Below, piece by piece: positions 33,966-43,034 of a DNA stretch of 64,000 nt. Numbering within the stretch: position 1 is the first letter of the stretch; every line of letters begins with the position of its first letter. The stretch is taken from assembly GCF_010448835.1 (NCBI RefSeq), contig NZ_CP048409.1, forward strand, positions 3,761,501-3,825,500, in the 5' to 3' direction. The notes under the pieces were generated by a model. It worked only from the letters and a program-made list of their open reading frames with translations. It made no database searches and was not told where the DNA came from. The translations under genes and the position numbers were made by a program. Source of the DNA: Draconibacterium halophilum (GTDB lineage: Bacteria; Bacteroidota; Bacteroidia; Bacteroidales; Prolixibacteraceae).

Positions 33966-34961
33966 ATGTTTGAAGGATTGACATTTAAAAACCCTGAGCT
34001 GTTCCACATTCTATGGGTATTGATTCCCATGGTGGCGTGGTATGTGTTCAGGCAGAAAAAAAATACCGCAAGCATCCAGGTTTCATCCACCGCTTCGGTA
34101 ATAAAAGCCCCAAAAACCATTAGGCATTATTTACGCCACCTGGTGTTTCTGTGCCTGCTTATCGCCATCAGTTTTTTTGTGGTTGTTTTGGCTCGTCCGC
34201 AATCATCAAGGAACTGGGAAACCAGCGAAACAGAAGGTATCGACATTGTAATTGCACTCGATATTTCAAGTTCGATGCTGGCGCAGGATTTTCAGCCCGA
34301 CCGTTTGGAGGCGGCAAAAAATGTGGCCATGGAATTTATCGCAGGGCGCGAATACGACCGCATGGGCCTCGTGGTTTTTGCCGGCGAAGCATTTACGCAG
34401 TGTCCGCTGACAACCGACCGTGCCGTGCTGCTCAACCTGTTTAAAGATATTGAAAGTGGCATGATTGAAGATGGAACAGCTATCGGAAACGGACTGGCAA
34501 CATCGGTTGCACGTTTGAAGGACAGCGAAGCCATCAGCCGCGTGGTAATTTTGCTTACCGACGGAGAAAACAACCGTGGAGAAGTTGCGCCGGTAACGGC
34601 TGCCGAAATTGCCAAAACCTTTGGTATTCGGGTTTACACGGTTGGTGTTGGAAGTATCGGAACGGCACCCTACCCTGTGCAAACACAGTTTGGTATACAG
34701 TTGCGCGACATGCCCGTAAAAATTGACGAAGAAACCCTGCAGGAAATATCATCGCTTACCGATGGAAAATATTTCAGAGCAACCAGCAACACCAAGCTGG
34801 AAGAGATTTATAAAGAAATTGATGCATTGGAGAAATCAAAAATTGAAGTGCGCGAATTCAGCCGCAAGTCGGAAGAATTTATGCCATTTGCCTTACTTGG
34901 GGCACTGTTTTTGATTGCAAGTCTGTTTATGCGTTTAACCCTATTTAGAAGTATCCCATAA
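33966..34961 (+). CDS. batA: VWA domain protein BatA
   Basis: Aerotolerance operon protein, 331 aa. Two N-terminal membrane helices (residues ~12-29 and ~57-77), a VWA domain with MIDAS D99-S101-S103 in ALDISSSMLAQDF, a second metal site TDGENNRGEV, and a final membrane helix (FALLGALFLIASLFM). The VWA domain faces the periplasm. It is likely to work with MoxR and BatB in the envelope. batB starts 11 nt later. Confidence 0.94.
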   Translation: MFEGLTFKNPELFHILWVLIPMVAWYVFRQKKNTASIQVSSTASVIKAPKTIRHYLRHLVFLCLLIAISFFVVVLARPQSSRNWETSETEGIDIVIALDISSSMLAQDFQPDRLEAAKNVAMEFIAGREYDRMGLVVFAGEAFTQCPLTTDRAVLLNLFKDIESGMIEDGTAIGNGLATSVARLKDSEAISRVVILLTDGENNRGEVAPVTAAEIAKTFGIRVYTVGVGSIGTAPYPVQTQFGIQLRDMPVKIDEETLQEISSLTDGKYFRATSNTKLEEIYKEIDALEKSKIEVREFSRKSEEFMPFALLGALFLIASLFMRLTLFRSIP

Positions 34962-34972
34962 TTTGATAAAGT

Positions 34973-36004
34973 ATGGAAATGTTTAGGTTTGGAAATATCG
35001 AATATTTATGGGGATTGTTAGTAATTCCGCTGCTGGCACTGTTTTTTGTCTGGTCGCGAATTTCGCGCCGCCGTGCATTAAAAAAGTTTGGCCAACAGGA
35101 AATCCTGGGGCAGTTAATGCCATACAGTTCAGGCAACCGTCCTGTTGTTAAGTTTATCATCCTAATGCTGGCACTGGCCTTCTTTATCGTTGGAATTGCC
35201 CGACCGCAGTTCGGATCGAAATTAAAAACAGAGAAACGCGAAGGTGTTGAGCTGATGATTGCGCTTGACGTTTCGAACAGTATGATGGCCGAAGATATTC
35301 AGCCCAATCGTTTGGAACGTGCAAAAAGAGCAATTTCAAGGCTGGTAGACCGTTTAAAGGATGACAAGATCGGTTTAATCGTATTTGCCGGCGATGCTTA
35401 CACACAGCTACCAATTACTACTGATTACAATTCAGCAAAACTGTTTTTGAATTCGGTGAATACGCAAATCGTTCCGAAACAGGGAACAGCCATTGGAGCT
35501 GCCATCGATTTGGCACGTAAATCGTTTACACCGAACGGCGAAGCCAATAAAGCGATTGTAATTATCACGGATGGCGAAAACCACGAAGACGATGCATTGG
35601 CATCAGCTCAGGCAGCATTGGAAGAAGGTGCTATTGTGCACACGATTGGAATGGGATTGCCATCAGGTTCACCGATTCCGGTGTTACGCAACGGGCAAAC
35701 CGATTATTTGAAAGACCGCGACGGAAATGTGGTGGTAACAAAGTTGAATGAACAAATGCTGGAGCAAATTGCTGCTGCCGGTGAAGGAATTTATGTACGT
35801 GCCAATAATGCGCAGGTGGGATTAAACGCCCTGTTCGATGAAATAAATAAAATGGAAAAACAGGAAATGGAAACACGCACTTTTTCGGAGTACGACGACC
35901 AGTTCCAGTATTTCTTTGCAGTGGGATTGTTTTTATTGTTGCTTGAGTTTGTAATTCTTGAACGCAAAAACAAATATTTGAAGCGAATAAAATTGTTTGG
36001 ATAA
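34973..36004 (+). CDS. batB: VWA domain protein BatB
   Basis: Second VWA protein of the operon, 343 aa, with the same layout as BatA: N-terminal helices (YLWGLLVIPLLALFFVW and FIILMLALAFFIVGIA), MIDAS D99-S101-S103 in ALDVSNSMMAEDI, TDGENHEDDALASAQ, and a C-terminal helix (FFAVGLFLLLLEFVIL). It is clearly a paralogue of BatA, sharing ARPQ, QPxRLE and VFAGxAxTQ segments. BatC follows. Confidence 0.94.
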   Translation: MEMFRFGNIEYLWGLLVIPLLALFFVWSRISRRRALKKFGQQEILGQLMPYSSGNRPVVKFIILMLALAFFIVGIARPQFGSKLKTEKREGVELMIALDVSNSMMAEDIQPNRLERAKRAISRLVDRLKDDKIGLIVFAGDAYTQLPITTDYNSAKLFLNSVNTQIVPKQGTAIGAAIDLARKSFTPNGEANKAIVIITDGENHEDDALASAQAALEEGAIVHTIGMGLPSGSPIPVLRNGQTDYLKDRDGNVVVTKLNEQMLEQIAAAGEGIYVRANNAQVGLNALFDEINKMEKQEMETRTFSEYDDQFQYFFAVGLFLLLLEFVILERKNKYLKRIKLFG

Positions 36005-36064
36005 AGGAAGGAAGTTGGAAGCACGAAGTTGGAAGACTTCAAGTGACTAATGACAAATGAAAAA

Positions 36065-36883
36065 ATGATGAAACGAATATATTTCATATTAATAATTCTA
36101 ACGTGTTCAGTAACTGTATTTGGGCAAAACGAGCGGAAATTTGTACGTAACGGAAACAAACTTTTTATGGAAGCCGTGCGCGACACCATGAAAGTTGATA
36201 CCGTAAAATACAGTAATGCTGAAACCGAATACCGAAAAGCGTTGGAGAAACGTCCGGAAGATTTGAAGTGGAATTACAACCTGGCAGATGCTTTGTACAA
36301 ACAACAAAAATTTGAAGATGCCGAAGGTAAATTCTCAGAATTGGCAGAAAAGATGGAAGAGCCTGATGAACGTGCCCGTGTTAATCACAACCTGGGAAAT
36401 ACACAGCTGATGCAGGAAAAGTTGGATGAAAGTATCGAGTCGTATAAAAAAGCACTGCGCGAAAATCCCGATGATCTGGAAACAAAATACAACTTGGCCT
36501 ATGCGCAAATGCTGAAAAAGAAAAAAGAACAGCAACAGCAGCAAAATAAAGATCAAAACCAAGATCAGAATAAAGACAATAAGGACCAGAACAAAGATCA
36601 GAATCAGGATAAAAACGATCAGAATAAGGATAACCAAGACCAAAACAAAGACCAGCAGGATCAGAATAAAGATCAAAACAAACAGGATCAGAACCAAAAT
36701 CAGAACAAAGACCAGAATAAAGACCAGCAGCAACAGCAACAACCTCAGCAAAATAAAATTTCGAAACAGGATGCTGAACAACTGTTGCAGGCCTTGCAAA
36801 ACGACGAACGCGATATTCAGGATAAGGTGAAAAAAGCGAAAGCTGCCAAAGCCAAACGTACGCGATCGGAGAAAGAATGGTAG
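36065..36883 (+). CDS. batC: TPR protein BatC with Gln/Asn/Lys/Asp-rich linker
   Basis: Exported TPR protein, about 272 aa from MMKRIYFILIILTCSVTVFG, a signal peptide; a frame from 36050 adds five residues. TPR-like repeats occupy about residues 50-160 (YRKALEKRPEDLKWNYNLAD, NHNLGNTQLMQEKLDESIES, YKKALRENPDDLETKYNLAY). A linker of about 70 residues then contains only Q, N, K and D, built of DQNK-type units, before a short Lys/Ala-rich tail. BatC usually ties the VWA proteins together. The linker DNA is an imperfect tandem repeat. Confidence 0.9.
   Translation: MMKRIYFILIILTCSVTVFGQNERKFVRNGNKLFMEAVRDTMKVDTVKYSNAETEYRKALEKRPEDLKWNYNLADALYKQQKFEDAEGKFSELAEKMEEPDERARVNHNLGNTQLMQEKLDESIESYKKALRENPDDLETKYNLAYAQMLKKKKEQQQQQNKDQNQDQNKDNKDQNKDQNQDKNDQNKDNQDQNKDQQDQNKDQNKQDQNQNQNKDQNKDQQQQQQPQQNKISKQDAEQLLQALQNDERDIQDKVKKAKAAKAKRTRSEKEW
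36533..36752 (+). repeat. Imperfect tandem repeats coding the BatC linker
   Basis: Many copies of AATAAAGATCAGAA/AACAAAGACCAG-type units encoding DQNK and close variants. Such DNA can slip, so length may vary between strains. Confidence 0.75.
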
Positions 36884-36945
36884 AGGAAAGTGGAGAACAG
36901 CTTTGTTGGTCGAATTGAAAATCGGCCACAGCCAAATCCCGACCG

Positions 36946-36962
36946 AGGCGTCGGGGGATTAA
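36946..36962. repeat. Short inverted repeat
   Basis: ATCCCGAC-CGAGGC-GTCGGGGGAT, the same family as at 29034. It lies in the 170-nt gap between batC and batD. Confidence 0.55.
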
Positions 36963-37053
36963 CGATAAAAGATTAATTATTAAGGATTAGTGATTAATTG
37001 ATTTCAGACTAAAGCAATTGAACAAAAACAATAATTTTGTAGGCTTTGATACA

Positions 37054-38880
37054 ATGATGAAGAAACTGGTAATATATATTTTTCTTTTTTGCGCGGCAAT
37101 TGCAGCCCGGGCCGAACAAACCCGTTTTACCATGTCGGCACCTAGTGCCGTAGAAATGGGACAACAATTCAGGCTGAGTTTCCAGATTAACGACAGGGGA
37201 ACAAATTTACAGCTTCCACCGGGATTAAGCGACAATTTCCAGATTTTAATGGGTCCAAGCACGGGCCAGTCAACAAGTATTCAAACGATTAACGGAAAAA
37301 CTACTTCGGAGGTAACGTTTTCGTATACTTATATTTTGCGGGCCAAATCAGAGGGAACTTTCGAAATCCGCCCGGGATCGATCGAGGTAAACGGTAAAGT
37401 GTTCGAATCCAATTCATTGTCCATTCAGGTAGTAAAAGCACAATCGCAACCCAGCCAATCGCAGGGAAGCACAACACAGCCACAACAGGGTACACCGCAA
37501 AATGTGGACCTGGATAAGGACAACCTGTTTGTGCGTGTTGATTTAAGCAAACGCAATGTTTATCGTGGCGAGCAAATTATTGCAACAGTAAAACTATATG
37601 TAAATCCCAACGTTCCTGTTCATGGTTTTGATGAGGTAAACCTGCCAACATACGAAGGTTTTTACACCCAGGATATTGATATTCCGCAGCAGATAAATTT
37701 CACCCGCGAGGTGTACAATGATAAAATTTACCAGGTAGGAATTTTGAAAAAAACTGTTCTTTTCCCACAACAAAACGGACAATTAACCATTGAGCCTTTC
37801 AGCATGGCGCTGTTGATTCGGCAGCGGGTAAAAGCACGTAGTTTCTTCGATGACTTTTTTGATAATTACCGCACAGTTAAAGCACGCGTTACCAGCGATG
37901 CCGTTTCGGTAAATGTAAAAGACCTGCCAACCGAGCCGGCCAATTTCATGGGAGGTGTGGGTAACTTTAATGTTTCGTCGGAAATTAGCAATACTGATGT
38001 TACCACCAACGATGCGGTTACACTTACAATGAATATTTCCGGTAACGGAAATATTCGTCTGGTACGCTCACCGGAACTGACATTGCCGAGCGATTTTGAA
38101 GTTTACGATCCGCGTGCAACCGATAATGTACAAGCTAACGACAACGGCGTTTCGGGAAATAAAACCATTGAGTACCTTTTTCAGCCACGTTTTGAGGGCG
38201 ACTATGAAATTCCGGCAATCAAGTTTGCGTACTTTAATCCTTCAACAGGAAAGTATGTAACCAAATCAACCGATACTTACACGCTACATGTTGAAAAAGG
38301 AACCGAAGAGCAATCAACTACAGTTATCAGCTCACGCCGCAAAGAAGACCTGCAGTTGATCGGACAGGATATTCGTTTCATCAAATCAGGCAAACCGATG
38401 TTGCAGGTAAAAGGACATACTTTTTACGGAAGCACCATCTTTTATTTGCTCTACATGATTACTGCCGTAATGTTTGTGGTACTGTATTTCGTGTACCGTA
38501 AAAAGGCCCGCGAAAATGCCAACATTGCACTGGTACGTAATAAAAAAGCCAGCCGTGTGGCTGTAAAACGTTTGAAAGCAGCTGCCGGTTATATGAAACA
38601 AAATAACGACGAAGCTTTCCACGAAGCTATTTTAAAAGCTTTCTGGGGCTATTTAAGCGATAAGTTAGGAATTCCGGTTGCCGACCTGAACCGCGAAAGT
38701 GCAGTGGCGAAACTGAACGACAGCAACGTTTCGGAAGAAGTGATAAAAGACTTTGAAGAAGTGGTTGACCAGTGTGAATTTGCACAATACGCTCCGGTTG
38801 CAGGATCAGAAGCACGACAAGATTTGTATAAAAAGGCTGAGACGACAATGAGCCGTTTTGAAAAACAAATTAAACGCTAG
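37054..38880 (+). CDS. batD: Oxygen tolerance protein BatD
   Basis: About 608 aa from MMKKLVIYIFLFCAAIAARA (nt 37054), a signal peptide; a frame from 37018 adds 12 polar residues. A long exported part has repeated Ig-like strands (FTMSAPSAVEMGQQFRLSFQ, NLFVRVDLSKRNVYRGEQII, AVTLTMNISGNGNIRLV), with a Gln/Ser-rich loop near residues 135-155. One membrane helix (IFYLLYMITAVMFVVLYFVY) and a cytosolic helical domain (AFHEAILKAFWGYLSDKLGI) follow. BatD is the usual large partner in the Bat operon. batE starts 6 nt later. Confidence 0.93.
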   Translation: MMKKLVIYIFLFCAAIAARAEQTRFTMSAPSAVEMGQQFRLSFQINDRGTNLQLPPGLSDNFQILMGPSTGQSTSIQTINGKTTSEVTFSYTYILRAKSEGTFEIRPGSIEVNGKVFESNSLSIQVVKAQSQPSQSQGSTTQPQQGTPQNVDLDKDNLFVRVDLSKRNVYRGEQIIATVKLYVNPNVPVHGFDEVNLPTYEGFYTQDIDIPQQINFTREVYNDKIYQVGILKKTVLFPQQNGQLTIEPFSMALLIRQRVKARSFFDDFFDNYRTVKARVTSDAVSVNVKDLPTEPANFMGGVGNFNVSSEISNTDVTTNDAVTLTMNISGNGNIRLVRSPELTLPSDFEVYDPRATDNVQANDNGVSGNKTIEYLFQPRFEGDYEIPAIKFAYFNPSTGKYVTKSTDTYTLHVEKGTEEQSTTVISSRRKEDLQLIGQDIRFIKSGKPMLQVKGHTFYGSTIFYLLYMITAVMFVVLYFVYRKKARENANIALVRNKKASRVAVKRLKAAAGYMKQNNDEAFHEAILKAFWGYLSDKLGIPVADLNRESAVAKLNDSNVSEEVIKDFEEVVDQCEFAQYAPVAGSEARQDLYKKAETTMSRFEKQIKR

Positions 38881-38886
38881 AGAACG

Positions 38887-39642
38887 ATGAAAAAAATTAT
38901 AGTATTACTATTAATTATAGCTCCGTTTTTTGTTTTCGCACAGGAAACAAATGAGCAACTTTGGGCGAAAGCCAACGCTTTTTATACTACTGAAGAATAC
39001 CAGCAAGCCGTATCAACATACGAGCAGATTTTAGCCACCGAAGAAGAATCGGCAAAGGTATATTTCAACCTGGGAAATGCCTACTTTAAAACCGGAGACA
39101 TTAACAACGCCATTTTAAATTACGAGCGTGCCAAGGTTCTGGCTCCGCACGATGAAGACATTACTTTTAACCTTAGAATAGCCAACCAGTATGTTGTTAC
39201 TCAAATTGAAGAATTGCCTAAACCATTTTTCCTGCGTTGGAAAAATTCGATAATTAATAAATATCCGGCCGATACCTGGGCAACCATCAGCATTGCGTCG
39301 TTTATTTTGTTCTTGTTGCTGCTCGGCGGTTTTTTCTTTAGCAAAACAGTTGCCGTAAAACGCCTCTCGTTTTGGATTGGAATTTTCGCCATCCTCTTGT
39401 CAGGATTTGCACTCTCGCATGCCGCACAGCAAAAAGCCAGGATAAATAACCGAAATACTGCTATTGTATTTTGTCCGCGCGTTACGGTAAAAAGCTCTCC
39501 AAGTGAAACCGGCACCGACTTGTTCCTAATTTACGAAGGATTAAAACTGGAAATTACCGATCAGCTCGATACCTGGACAGAAATAAAACTGGCTGATGGA
39601 AACCAGGGATGGCTGCCAGACTCTTGTATTGTTAGAATATAA
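38887..39642 (+). CDS. batE: TPR and SH3-type protein BatE
   Basis: A 251-aa exported protein. Signal peptide (IIVLLLIIAPFFVFAQ), TPR repeats (YQQAVSTYEQILATEEESAK, VYFNLGNAYFKTGDINNAIL), two membrane helices (FILFLLLLGGFFFSK; FWIGIFAILLSGFALSH) and a bacterial SH3-type domain (VTVKSSPSETGTDLFLIYEG... GNQGWLPDSCIVRI). Last gene of the Bat operon, 6 nt after batD. No strong terminator is seen after it. Confidence 0.9.
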   Translation: MKKIIVLLLIIAPFFVFAQETNEQLWAKANAFYTTEEYQQAVSTYEQILATEEESAKVYFNLGNAYFKTGDINNAILNYERAKVLAPHDEDITFNLRIANQYVVTQIEELPKPFFLRWKNSIINKYPADTWATISIASFILFLLLLGGFFFSKTVAVKRLSFWIGIFAILLSGFALSHAAQQKARINNRNTAIVFCPRVTVKSSPSETGTDLFLIYEGLKLEITDQLDTWTEIKLADGNQGWLPDSCIVRI

Positions 39643-39844
39643 CAATACACTTTACTTCTTGTCCCCCACACCTTTAACTCACTTGTAGTAAACAAAGTCA
39701 CGTCATCGTGCGTTGATAGTTTACAAATAATACGCATATACTTTATTTTTAAAACCATCTGATTCTATCAGACTGTTGAGATTTTAGTGCATTGCGATTT
39801 TATTAGTATATTACAGTAGTAGTGAACATGAAACCAGAATGTAT

Positions 39845-40681
39845 ATGAGATTGTACAACGCCTGTTCAATAAAGATCTCGAAAGTTGTAACATCCAGTTA
39901 CAGCACTTCCTTTTCGTATGCTACAAGTTTATTGCAAAAACAACATCGCGATGCTATTTACAGTATTTATGGTTTTGTTCGTTTAGCTGATGAAATAGTA
40001 GACACTTTTCACGAAAATGACAAAAAATACCTCCTGAATAAGTTTGAAGAAGACTTTAAAGACGCGATGAAAAGGGGCATCAGTCTAAACCCGGTTCTTC
40101 AGGCTTTTCAAGATACCGTAAAAAAGTACAATATTTCTCCGGAGCATATTGATGCTTTTTTAACCAGTATGAGATACGATCTGGAAAAGAAAGAATACAA
40201 AACAAAACTGGAAGCCGACCAATATATTTACGGCTCGGCAGATGTTGTTGGACTGATGTGTTTGAAAGTATTTTGCGATGGTGACCAGGAAAAATTCAAT
40301 GAGCTGGTAACTCCTGCAATGAAACTGGGATCAGCTTTTCAAAAAGTAAACTTTTTAAGGGATTTTCGTGAAGACACTGAAACGCTTGGTCGAAACTACT
40401 TCCCTGAACTAAACAGTATCACCTTTTGCGATGAAGGAAAACAACTTATCGTAAAAGATATTGAAGCAGATTTTGAAACCGCTTACGATGGAATAAAACA
40501 GCTGCCCGGCAAATCGAAACTGGCCGTATTGTTGGCTTATTATTATTACCGTTTATTACTAAATAAACTGAAGGAAACACCTGCCTCCGTTATCATGCAA
40601 AGCCGGGTACGAATTCCAAACTATCAAAAAATGTTGATCATGGTAAAAGCAAAAACACTTTATAATCTCCGACTCGTATGA
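39845..40681 (+). CDS. crtB: Phytoene synthase
   Basis: Condenses two geranylgeranyl diphosphates to phytoene. I chose MRLYNACSIKISKVVTSSYS (nt 39845); an ATG six nt upstream is also possible. Motifs: SYSTSFSYATSLL, YGFVRLADEIVDTFH with the first Asp-rich site, SADVVGLMCLKVF, and KVNFLRDFREDTETLGRNYF with the second. It is 278 aa. First gene of a plus-strand carotenoid cluster to 46940, with short overlaps between most genes. The geranylgeranyl diphosphate synthase is not in the window. Confidence 0.95.
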   Translation: MRLYNACSIKISKVVTSSYSTSFSYATSLLQKQHRDAIYSIYGFVRLADEIVDTFHENDKKYLLNKFEEDFKDAMKRGISLNPVLQAFQDTVKKYNISPEHIDAFLTSMRYDLEKKEYKTKLEADQYIYGSADVVGLMCLKVFCDGDQEKFNELVTPAMKLGSAFQKVNFLRDFREDTETLGRNYFPELNSITFCDEGKQLIVKDIEADFETAYDGIKQLPGKSKLAVLLAYYYYRLLLNKLKETPASVIMQSRVRIPNYQKMLIMVKAKTLYNLRLV

Positions 40682-41214
40682 CGAACAACAACAAAATAGA
40701 AAAAGTGATTCTGGTTGATGAAAACGACAATGTACTTGGAGAAATGGAAAAAATGGAGGCGCACCTAAAAGGTCTGCTCCACCGTGCTATTTCTGTTTTT
40801 ATTTTCAACTCGAAAGGTGAATGGCTGATTCATCAGCGGGCTTTAAACAAGTACCACTCCAACGGACTTTGGACCAACACCTGTTGCAGTCACCCCTATC
40901 CGGCCGAGACCAATATTGATGCTGCCAACCGCCGACTAATGCAGGAAATGGGAATGCAGGCCTCACTGCAGGAAATATTTGCTTTTATTTATAAAGAAGA
41001 ACTGGATAACCAGCTTACCGAACACGAACTCGACCGTGTATTTATTGGATTTAGCGATGAAAAGCCACAACCAAATGCCGATGAAGTTTCAAATTGGAAA
41101 TACATCGACTTCGGGGAATTAAAAAAGGATGTAAAGAACAATCCTCAGAATTATACCGTATGGTTTAAAAAGATATATAAACGAGTGGAAGAACATATAA
41201 ACGTAAAAAAGTGA
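40678..41214 (+). CDS. idi: Isopentenyl-diphosphate delta-isomerase, type I
   Basis: Interconverts IPP and DMAPP to supply carotenoid precursors. It is a 178-aa Nudix-fold enzyme. VDENDNVLGEMEKMEAH, the active-site Cys in LWTNTCCSHPYP, and RRLMQEMGMQASLQEIFAFI are family motifs. The ATG overlaps the crtB stop by 4 nt and the stop overlaps the crtZ start by 4 nt, showing co-translation. Confidence 0.96.
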   Translation: MTNNNKIEKVILVDENDNVLGEMEKMEAHLKGLLHRAISVFIFNSKGEWLIHQRALNKYHSNGLWTNTCCSHPYPAETNIDAANRRLMQEMGMQASLQEIFAFIYKEELDNQLTEHELDRVFIGFSDEKPQPNADEVSNWKYIDFGELKKDVKNNPQNYTVWFKKIYKRVEEHINVKK

Positions 41215-41684
41215 ACATTATAATTGTCATAGCAGCCTTTTGTTTTATGGAGTTCGTAGCCTGGTCGAATCATAAATTTGTGATGCATGGATTTTTATGG
41301 AAATGGCACCGCGACCACCACGTGAACGATCACAAAAAAAATGCGTCTCAAACAGAACTCTACAAACCGGGTTTTGAAAAGAACGATTATTTTTTTCTGG
41401 TGTATGCCATACCGGCAATTATCGTTCTAATAATTGGTTTCTTCTTCAATATTTCAGCACTAATTGCACTGGGTATTGGAATTAGTTTGTATGGGCTAAC
41501 CTATTTTGCCATTCACGATGTAATGATACATCAACGACTGAATATTCCTTTTTTAACACATACAAAAAACAAATACCTCAAGGCAGTGCGCGAGGCACAC
41601 CTGGCACACCATCGCGGTAAGAACATCCGCGATTTTGACAACTATGGATTACTAATCTTTCAATTTCGTTTTTTAAAGAAATAA
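41211..41684 (+). CDS. crtZ: Beta-carotene hydroxylase CrtZ type
   Basis: Diiron membrane hydroxylase, 157 aa, starting with GTG at 41211, which overlaps the idi stop by 4 nt. The histidine clusters are NHKFVMHGFLWKWHRDHH, FAIHDVMIHQR and AHLAHHRG, with hydrophobic helices between them. It adds hydroxyls to beta-ionone rings. The next gene starts at the base after its stop. Confidence 0.94.
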   Translation: MNIIIVIAAFCFMEFVAWSNHKFVMHGFLWKWHRDHHVNDHKKNASQTELYKPGFEKNDYFFLVYAIPAIIVLIIGFFFNISALIALGIGISLYGLTYFAIHDVMIHQRLNIPFLTHTKNKYLKAVREAHLAHHRGKNIRDFDNYGLLIFQFRFLKK

Positions 41685-42371
41685 ATGTCATTGTACTTTA
41701 TATTACTTATGGCTTCCGGCGCAGTGCCTTTGCTGCTTAGTTTTGATAAACGATTGCAGTTTTACAAAAAGTGGAAATATGTTTTCCCTTCCATTTTGTT
41801 GGTGGCTTTGGTGTATATAATTTTCGATGTGAATCTCACTAACCGGGGCGTTTGGGGATTTAATCCTGATTATTTATCGGGTATCTATTTGTTTTCTCTG
41901 CCATTGGAAGAAATCCTGTTTTTTGTGGTTATTCCGTATGCCAGCATTTTTTTGCATGAATCCATTCGGGAATATTTTCCAAAGCTGGAATTGCAAAAGT
42001 CATGGAATAAAGGATTACTGATAGCTCTTATTTTAATAAATGTGCTGATAGCCATTTTTAACGCCGATAAAAGTTACACATTTTACATTGCGCTAAAACT
42101 GGCGGTTGTTTTACTACTCGCCCTGCTTTTAAACAGCAGAATTACCCGATCATTTTTTATCACCTTCGGAGTAATTCTTGTTCCCTTTTTAATCGTAAAC
42201 GGAATTTTAACCGGCTCGTTTATTGACGGAGAAGTAGTTTGGTATAACAACAGAGAAAACCTTGGATTGCGCTTTTTCACCATTCCTATTGAAGATTTTG
42301 CCTACGCTTTTAGTATGATTTTATACAACCTTTTGCTGATTGAACAACTTAAAAAAATCGTTAGTAAATGA
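41685..42371 (+). CDS. Lycopene cyclase, fused CrtYc-CrtYd type
   Basis: A 228-aa membrane protein with six to seven helices. It contains both halves of the heterodimeric-type lycopene beta-cyclase: PLEEILFFVVIPYAS in the first and IPIEDFAYAFSMILYN in the second, each with the Pro-x-Glu-(Glu/Asp) motif. This fused form is common in Bacteroidota. It makes beta-ionone end groups and works with CrtZ. The stop overlaps the cruF start by 4 nt. Confidence 0.92.
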   Translation: MSLYFILLMASGAVPLLLSFDKRLQFYKKWKYVFPSILLVALVYIIFDVNLTNRGVWGFNPDYLSGIYLFSLPLEEILFFVVIPYASIFLHESIREYFPKLELQKSWNKGLLIALILINVLIAIFNADKSYTFYIALKLAVVLLLALLLNSRITRSFFITFGVILVPFLIVNGILTGSFIDGEVVWYNNRENLGLRFFTIPIEDFAYAFSMILYNLLLIEQLKKIVSK

Positions 42372-43030
42372 GCGGTTTAAAACAAATAGCAAATTCAATC
42401 CAAGCGAATTTCAGGTATGTTGTAATTTTTATCATCATATTTTATTCGGTAGGATTTGTTGGTCTTGCCATACCTACTACCCGCCCGTTATTTGTGCATT
42501 TAACGCCATTTGCCTTGTTATTAAGCAGCGTGATTGTAGCCTTGTTTCATAGTAAATTCTCAGCAAAAACAATTCTGGTCTTTCTATTTATTTATGTTGC
42601 AAGTTTTATTGTTGAATTAATTGGTGTAAACACCGGAAGTATTTTTGGGAACTACACTTACGGGCACGGTTTGGGCCTAAAACTTTTTAACACGCCGCTA
42701 ATTATCGGAATAAACTGGTTATTGCTCGTTTATGTCTCCAACTCGGTATTGGAAAAAACTAATTGGAATCCGATTGGAAAAGTTTTTGGTGCATCGGTTT
42801 TAATGTTAAGCTATGATATTCTGCTCGAACAAGTCGCACCCAAATTAGCCATGTGGACATTTAGCACATCTTCCGTTCCGATACAAAATTATGTGGCCTG
42901 GTTTATTTTGGCCCTGCTCTTTTCCTTGACCGTTCATTTATTGAAAATAAATACAAGAAACCGCATAGCGCCAGTGGTTTTTGGAATTCAGGCTTTATTT
43001 TTTGTCTTGTTACTTTTAACTTTAAACTAA
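42368..43030 (+). CDS. cruF: Carotenoid 1,2-hydratase CruF-like membrane protein
   Basis: A 220-aa multi-helix membrane protein of the CruF/bisanhydrobacterioruberin hydratase family (DUF422). GVNTGSIFGNYTYGHGLGLKLFNTPLIIG and INWLLLVYVSN, and later SYDILLEQVAPKLAMWTF, are family motifs. It would add water to the C-1,2 double bond of an acyclic psi-end group. With a cyclase and CrtZ in the same operon, a monocyclic carotenoid with one hydroxylated linear end is likely. Confidence 0.88.
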   Translation: MSGLKQIANSIQANFRYVVIFIIIFYSVGFVGLAIPTTRPLFVHLTPFALLLSSVIVALFHSKFSAKTILVFLFIYVASFIVELIGVNTGSIFGNYTYGHGLGLKLFNTPLIIGINWLLLVYVSNSVLEKTNWNPIGKVFGASVLMLSYDILLEQVAPKLAMWTFSTSSVPIQNYVAWFILALLFSLTVHLLKINTRNRIAPVVFGIQALFFVLLLLTLN

Positions 43031-43034
43031 AACG

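Noticed and set aside
36335..36935. Long antisense ORFs opposite batC (Val/Leu/Ile-rich)
   Set aside because: They are the complement of the tandem Asp-Gln-Asn-Lys repeats and have no features of a real membrane protein.
39670..39745. Operator-like inverted repeat upstream of crtB
   Set aside because: The arms (GTAGTAAAC/GTTTACAA) are short and imperfect, and no matching regulator gene is adjacent.
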